Shown: one piece after another, positions 34,202 to 38,647 of the stretch
Layout: the number at the start of each line of letters is the position of its first letter
Numbering within the stretch: position 1 is the first letter of the stretch
From: Desulfococcaceae bacterium HSG8
Lineage (GTDB): Bacteria > Desulfobacterota > Desulfobacteria > Desulfobacterales > 4be13
Reading direction: 5' to 3'
Assembly (NCBI GenBank): GCA_030378015.1
Contig: JAUCGG010000026.1
Coordinates: 1-38,647 of the forward strand
DNA: 38,647 nucleotides
Made by a program: the position numbers and the translations under genes
Notes under the pieces: model-generated
What the model was told of the DNA's origin: nothing
Database searches by the model: none
What the model saw: only the letters and a program-made list of their open reading frames with translations

Positions 34202-37200
34202 CTATTTGTTATTTCCCCCCGCGGTTTCAATAAAACACCCGCCCGAACCTTCTCCGCTACTCACGCTGAAACCGGGGATCGGCGCGGGCGGTTTGTTGTA
34301 TGTTGTTCGTTGCGTGCTGCGTACTGCCCGCGGTGTTCCTGAATGGAATCGTCCTGCCTGGGCTTTTACGGGGAACCTCAGGAAGATATTCTCCTTTTTT
34401 GCGTTCACCCAGTATCCCTTATGTCTCTCCATCCGGTTCGTATTCGGGACGTAATCACCGCTTTCCCACCGCCATAATTTGCTGTCAACAGGTTCATTAT
34501 CATCATCCGGATCACCTAACTTGGAAAGCGGTACGGGGCCGTATGTAATATTTCCCCGGGCATCATATTCCAGCACCTGCACATCGGACCAGTCATAGTC
34601 AGCATTGTTGGGACACGCGATCATGTTCCAGCCATTTCCGTTTTCGGGATTGTAAAGAAGTCTCACTTCAATATCATGCTCCAGGCTCACCGGAACGCCC
34701 TTCACAGTAAGTTCAATATCTTTTTTCGAACCGAACCAGTAGGCTCTTCCCGGTTCGATTTCCAGTTCCTCGTCGTATTCCACATATGCCCCCTTTCCCT
34801 GTGTAGGATCATATGTGCCTATCCTGAAAAGCTTTGTATCGTAACCGGTTCCGACTTTGTCTCCGAATACGCTTACCGCGTCGGGGTCATCAGGCCATTG
34901 AACAAACGACACCATCGGAAAATCAGACGCACTGATTCCGGCTCTGATTTTCACCCCTTTTTCTTCGGATATCCCGATTTTAAAATCAGTTTCTTCAGAC
35001 CATTCGGAAAAGGTTTCGCTTCCCGCGTCTTTATATCTCGCCTTCCATGTGTATTTCAATCCCGTAAAAAGTTCTGAAAGCCTGTATTCATTGAGGTCAT
35101 TCCCCGCGGATATAAAATCAAATTCAAGTGCGCCCTCACAATTATAGACCCTGTCTGCCCGCCTTATCAGCCAGTGGGTTCCGAGATGAGGATCATTCTC
35201 GATATCTGAAAATCCATCTGCACTGAGAGACACAGGACCTTCGAGAAATATTGCTTCATCATCCGGAAGCACGGGATATGGGACACCCGGGGGGCTATTA
35301 AATTTGCAGTCTGTGATCCCGTCCTCATTGGTGTCTGTGTCAGGCGTTCCGCATCCGCAGATCCCGGGGTCGGTTTTTTCCGGATCATCCGGGCACTCAT
35401 CAAGACAATCGGGGACCCCGTCCCCGTCCCTGTCCGTATCCGAAACCCCGCACCCGCACGGGCCGGGGCTGGCGATCTTCCCAGGGTCATCCGGGCAGAT
35501 ATCTCTGCAATCCGGGACTCCGTCCCCGTCGCTGTCTGTATCCGGGATTCCGCATCCGCATTTGCCCGGTTTTGTCTTTTCGGGATCATCGGGACAGTCA
35601 TCGCTGCAATCCGGGATTCCATCCCCGTCGCTGTCCGTATCCGGGATTCCGCATCCGCATTTGCCCGGTTTCATCTTATCCGGATCATCGGGACAATTGT
35701 CGTTACAATCGGGGGTTCCGTCTTCGTCATTGTCAGAATCCGAGGCCCCGCACCCGCATTCGCCCGGCCTGGTCTTATCCGGATCATCCGGGCAATTGTC
35801 AATACAATCAGGCGTTCCGTCCTGGTCCCGGTCTGTCTCCGGCACTCCGCAGCCGCATATGTCAGGGCTGATCTTCCCGGGGTCATTGGGGCAACTGTCA
35901 CTGCAATTCGGTGTTCCGTCCTGGTCATTGTCAATATCAGATAATGCACAGCCGCATAGCCCGGCTTCTGTTTTGTCAGGATTACCCGGGCAGTTGTCAT
36001 TACAGTCCGGTGTTTCATCTTCGTCGCTGTCGATATCGGATACGCCGCATCCGCAGATTCCCGGCTCTGTCTTCCCGGGATCATCGGGGCAGTTATCATT
36101 GCAGTCCGGTGTTCCGTCTTCGTCGCTGTCGATATCGGATACGCCGCATCCGCAGATTCCCGGGTCTGTCTTCCCGGGATCATCGGGGCAGTTGTCATTG
36201 CAGTCCGATGTTCCGTCTTCGTCGCTGTCAATATCAGGAATCCCGCATCCGCAAATCCCGGGATTTGTCTTACCGGGATCACCGGGACATCTATCGTTGC
36301 AATCCGGTGTTCCGTCATAGTCTTCGTCAGCATCAGAAATCCCGCATCCGCAGATTCCCGGGGCTGTTTTTTCCGGATCATCAGGGCAGTTGTCATTGCA
36401 GTCCGGGGTATCGTCTTTATCGCTGTCCATGTCTGATACGCCGCATCCGCATATTCCGGGGTCGGTTTTTTCCGGATCATCAGGGCACTTGTCGTTGCAA
36501 TCCGGTGTTCCGTCTCCGTCACTGTCAACATCAGACAGGGCGCAACCGCATACGCCGGCTTCTGTTTTATCGGGATTACCCGGGCAGTTATCATTGCAGT
36601 CCGGGGTCTCGTCTCCGTCGTTGTCCGTATCCGGAATTCCGCATCCGCAGATTCCAGGTTCTATCTTATCCGAATCATAAGGACAGTTGTCATTGCAGTC
36701 CGGTGTTCCGTCTTTATCACTGTCAGCGTCCGATACGCCGCATCCGCATATCCCGGGTTCGGTTTTCTCCAGATCATCAGGGCAGTTATCATTACAATCC
36801 GGTGTATCATCTTTATCGCTGTCTGTATCGGATACGCCGCATCCGCAGATTCCGGGTTCTGTCTTGCCCGGATCATCTGGGCAATTGTCATCGCAGTCCG
36901 GGGTATCGTCTCCGTCACGGTCTGTATCCGGTGCATCACACCCGCACAGGCCGGGTTTTACCTTGTCCGGATTTTCAGGGCATTCGTCTTTACAGTCCGG
37001 CTTCCTGTCTCCGTCACTGTCCGTATCCGGTGTTCCGCATCCGCAGATTCCGGGTTCGGTTTTCTCCGGATCATCAGGGCAGTCATCATTGCAGTCCGGG
37101 ATTTCATCCTCGTCCCTGTCAGCATCCGATATCTCACAACCGCAGATCCCGGGTTCGGTTTTCTCCGGATTATCCGGGCAGTCATCATTGCAGTCCGGGA

Positions 37201-38647
37201 CATCATCCCCGTCGCTGTCTGTATCGGATACGCCGCATCCGCAGATTCCGGGTTCGGTTTTCTCCGGATCATCAGGGCAGTTATCAGGCTGATTATACAC
37301 GGCAACCGGTTTCAGCAATGAAGCCATACAGTTCTCTCCGCTAGCTGTCAGTGTGGCCAAATAGCTGTCACTTGCTGCATAGGTGTGAGAATTACCGGTT
37401 CCTGTGCTGTTGTCGCCGTAATCGAACAAAAGCGATCCCTCTGAGCCTGTGGTATCAAAATATGCTGTCAATCCCTGTGTGCGAACTGTGAATACTGCCA
37501 TGCATATTTCTGTATCTGCCGGTGCAAAGGTGACTCGGATGGTATGATTGTCACCGATATCCTCGTAAGTATAGCTCGTCACTGTTCCCAGGGACACATC
37601 ATCCGACCGCACGTTTTCCACTACATACCCGTCATCAGGATGCATTGTAAAAGTCTGGCTTTCATCCGCATTCACTGATATGGAACCCGACGGGCTGATG
37701 CTTCCGTTTTCCCCGGATACCGCTGTGATGGTATAGAATTCCGAGGAAAAGGTATTACGGAAAATCGTACTGTTTTCTCCTACCGCGAATAAATTATTAT
37801 CAGAACTTCCCCATATCCCGTAAAGGGTCTCGGAAATTTCTTCGGTCATCTTTGTCCAAGCGGCGTCGTCATAGCGGAGTATGATTCCGTCTTCACCGAC
37901 GGCAAATACATCATCCTCGGAACTTCCCCATAACCTGTAAATTGCCTTGAGGGTTCCTGCCGGCATCTTATTCCAGTTCGTGCCGTCATAACGGAGAATC
38001 GTACCGTTTTCCCCGACAGCAAACACATTATCGTCAGAGCTGCCCCATATCCCGTAAAGGTCTTCAGTGACTCCGCTGACCATTTCCTGGCATTTGTTCT
38101 CTTTGCTGCTGTCATCATCATCCCTGTAATCATTGCAACGGAGAATGATTCCGTTTTCACCCACCGCGAACAAATTACCATCGGAGCTTCCCCATATTCC
38201 GTAAAGGGTCTCGGAAACCCCGCTTTTAAACGTGTTCCAACGCTTTCCGTCATAGCGGCGAATCCTGCCTCTCTCGCCTGCTGCAAATATATCGTCGTCG
38301 GAACTTCCCCATATTGCATAGAGGGTTCCGGAGGTGCCGCCCGGCATCTTCACCCATTTCTCACCATCATAGCGGAGAATCGTCCCCTTTTTCCCCACGG
38401 CAAAAACATTTTTATCGGAAGTCCCCCATACACTTCGGAGTTCAGCAGAGGTTTTGCCTGACAAGACCTGCCAGTCGTCGCCGTCATAGCGGAGAATTTT
38501 ACCTTTTTCTCCCACTGCAAACATACCAGTTCCGTCTCCCCATATTCCGTATAAGGTTCCGGAAGCCTCGTTTGTCATTTCTGTCCATTCCGCGGCACAT
38601 ACTCCGGAAGACAGAAAAAAATTAATAAGAAATACAATGTTTTCATA
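34202..38647 (-). CDS. Secreted propeller / InlB-repeat / PKD / thrombospondin type 3 repeat protein (5' end outside window)
   Basis: The frame is open through the right edge: 1481 residues are visible and the start codon lies beyond base 38647. The first visible residues (NIVFLINFFLSSGVCAAEW) are the end of a signal peptide. Seven repeats of LYGIWGSSDDNVFAVGENG type, about 39 residues each (about 24-304), suggest a seven-bladed propeller. An InlB-B-type repeat domain (about 305-378) and a PKD-like domain (about 385-450) follow. Then come 20 thrombospondin type 3 repeats of 33 residues (about 454-1115), with Ca-binding DxDxDGDxxPDC motifs, each with CGC and DCPDDP. A fibronectin-like and a further domain follow, ending SGEGSGGCFIETAGGNNK. 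This last motif resembles a truncated CFI-box C-terminal sorting signal. An adhesive or Ca-stiffened surface stalk is likely. Confidence 0.85.
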   Translation of the reverse strand, partial: YENIVFLINFFLSSGVCAAEWTEMTNEASGTLYGIWGDGTGMFAVGEKGKILRYDGDDWQVLSGKTSAELRSVWGTSDKNVFAVGKKGTILRYDGEKWVKMPGGTSGTLYAIWGSSDDDIFAAGERGRIRRYDGKRWNTFKSGVSETLYGIWGSSDGNLFAVGENGIILRCNDYRDDDDSSKENKCQEMVSGVTEDLYGIWGSSDDNVFAVGENGTILRYDGTNWNKMPAGTLKAIYRLWGSSEDDVFAVGEDGIILRYDDAAWTKMTEEISETLYGIWGSSDNNLFAVGENSTIFRNTFSSEFYTITAVSGENGSISPSGSISVNADESQTFTMHPDDGYVVENVRSDDVSLGTVTSYTYEDIGDNHTIRVTFAPADTEICMAVFTVRTQGLTAYFDTTGSEGSLLFDYGDNSTGTGNSHTYAASDSYLATLTASGENCMASLLKPVAVYNQPDNCPDDPEKTEPGICGCGVSDTDSDGDDVPDCNDDCPDNPEKTEPGICGCEISDADRDEDEIPDCNDDCPDDPEKTEPGICGCGTPDTDSDGDRKPDCKDECPENPDKVKPGLCGCDAPDTDRDGDDTPDCDDNCPDDPGKTEPGICGCGVSDTDSDKDDTPDCNDNCPDDLEKTEPGICGCGVSDADSDKDGTPDCNDNCPYDSDKIEPGICGCGIPDTDNDGDETPDCNDNCPGNPDKTEAGVCGCALSDVDSDGDGTPDCNDKCPDDPEKTDPGICGCGVSDMDSDKDDTPDCNDNCPDDPEKTAPGICGCGISDADEDYDGTPDCNDRCPGDPGKTNPGICGCGIPDIDSDEDGTSDCNDNCPDDPGKTDPGICGCGVSDIDSDEDGTPDCNDNCPDDPGKTEPGICGCGVSDIDSDEDETPDCNDNCPGNPDKTEAGLCGCALSDIDNDQDGTPNCSDSCPNDPGKISPDICGCGVPETDRDQDGTPDCIDNCPDDPDKTRPGECGCGASDSDNDEDGTPDCNDNCPDDPDKMKPGKCGCGIPDTDSDGDGIPDCSDDCPDDPEKTKPGKCGCGIPDTDSDGDGVPDCRDICPDDPGKIASPGPCGCGVSDTDRDGDGVPDCLDECPDDPEKTDPGICGCGTPDTDTNEDGITDCKFNSPPGVPYPVLPDDEAIFLEGPVSLSADGFSDIENDPHLGTHWLIRRADRVYNCEGALEFDFISAGNDLNEYRLSELFTGLKYTWKARYKDAGSETFSEWSEETDFKIGISEEKGVKIRAGISASDFPMVSFVQWPDDPDAVSVFGDKVGTGYDTKLFRIGTYDPTQGKGAYVEYDEELEIEPGRAYWFGSKKDIELTVKGVPVSLEHDIEVRLLYNPENGNGWNMIACPNNADYDWSDVQVLEYDARGNITYGPVPLSKLGDPDDDNEPVDSKLWRWESGDYVPNTNRMERHKGYWVNAKKENIFLRFPVKAQAGRFHSGTPRAVRSTQRTTYNKPPAPIPGFSVSSGEGSGGCFIETAGGNNK

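Noticed and set aside
35304-37344. Long open frames on the plus strand across the thrombospondin-3 region
   Set aside because: They are periodic translations of the 99-bp repeats on the wrong strand (PHPHIPGSVFSGSSGQLS-type), whereas the minus strand gives canonical Ca-binding repeats.
1-38647. tRNA, rRNA or riboswitch
   Set aside because: No cloverleaf, rRNA core or known riboswitch core was recognised by eye; the many hairpins are explained by dispersed repeats.

Overview
The window looks like chromosomal DNA of a free-living anaerobic deltaproteobacterium (Desulfobacterota), most plausibly a large-genome sulfate reducer of the Desulfonema/Desulfococcus/multicellular magnetotactic type. 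This is an inference. It rests on an acyl-CoA operon (ADP-forming ligase, thiolase, EtfBA), a fused BadF/HgdB-type activase-dehydratase, large secreted dockerin, caspase-like and thrombospondin-3 repeat proteins, and a very heavy load of short palindromic dispersed repeats. No rRNA, tRNA or CRISPR array was seen.

Layout. (1) 1-3060 is a repeat-rich junk zone: an Rpn/PD-(D/E)XK nuclease gene with two decayed copies of its 3' part, a DUF559 endonuclease-like gene, an orphan dockerin fragment and three clusters of G/C-run repeats. (2) 3085-16854 is an array of secreted modular proteins on the + strand: a caspase/C13-like protease with an N-terminal dockerin and a frameshifted tail, a 626-aa dockerin/MopE protein, a 2530-aa CARDB, LVIVD-propeller, caspase and dockerin protein, and a 440-aa protease-free relative. 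They share modules and dockerin-type Ca-binding ends, and have clearly recombined with one another. (3) 16855-20330 is mobile-element debris: a 24-bp inverted-repeat palindrome, a 166-bp element with 23-bp ends, and an insertion sequence with 24-bp terminal repeats and a frameshifted transposase, next to truncated AAA-ATPase-like and RelE-like fragments. (4) 20322-26249 is a catabolic operon with a strong sigma-54 (-24/-12) promoter and a candidate enhancer site: small protein, ADP-forming acyl-CoA ligase, thiolase, EtfB, EtfA. (5) 26374-27048 holds four tandem copies of a 168-bp repeat. Beyond it lies a convergent 1413-aa activase/dehydratase fusion gene, and divergent from that a GlxA-type AraC regulator whose promoter and first 85 codons are tandemly duplicated. 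(6) 33242-34200 is more repeat debris, including a textbook nested MITE. (7) 34202 to the right edge is a secreted protein with a seven-repeat propeller, 20 thrombospondin-3 repeats and a cut-off CFI-box-like C-terminus; its start codon lies outside the window.

How the genes may work together. The sigma-54 operon, the activase/dehydratase and the GlxA regulator form a plausible unit for conversion of an organic acid through CoA thioesters: activation, radical or reductive chemistry, thiolysis, and electron transfer by Etf. The substrate cannot be read from the sequence. The secreted proteins look like a family of surface or extracellular scaffold-type proteins in which a caspase-fold protease is one interchangeable module. 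No cohesin partner is in the window. The most unusual signals are the chimeric dockerin-caspase gene, the 7 and 14 LVIVD repeats apparently inserted into split IPT/TIG domains, the double-activase fusion protein and the recent tandem duplication of the regulator's control region.
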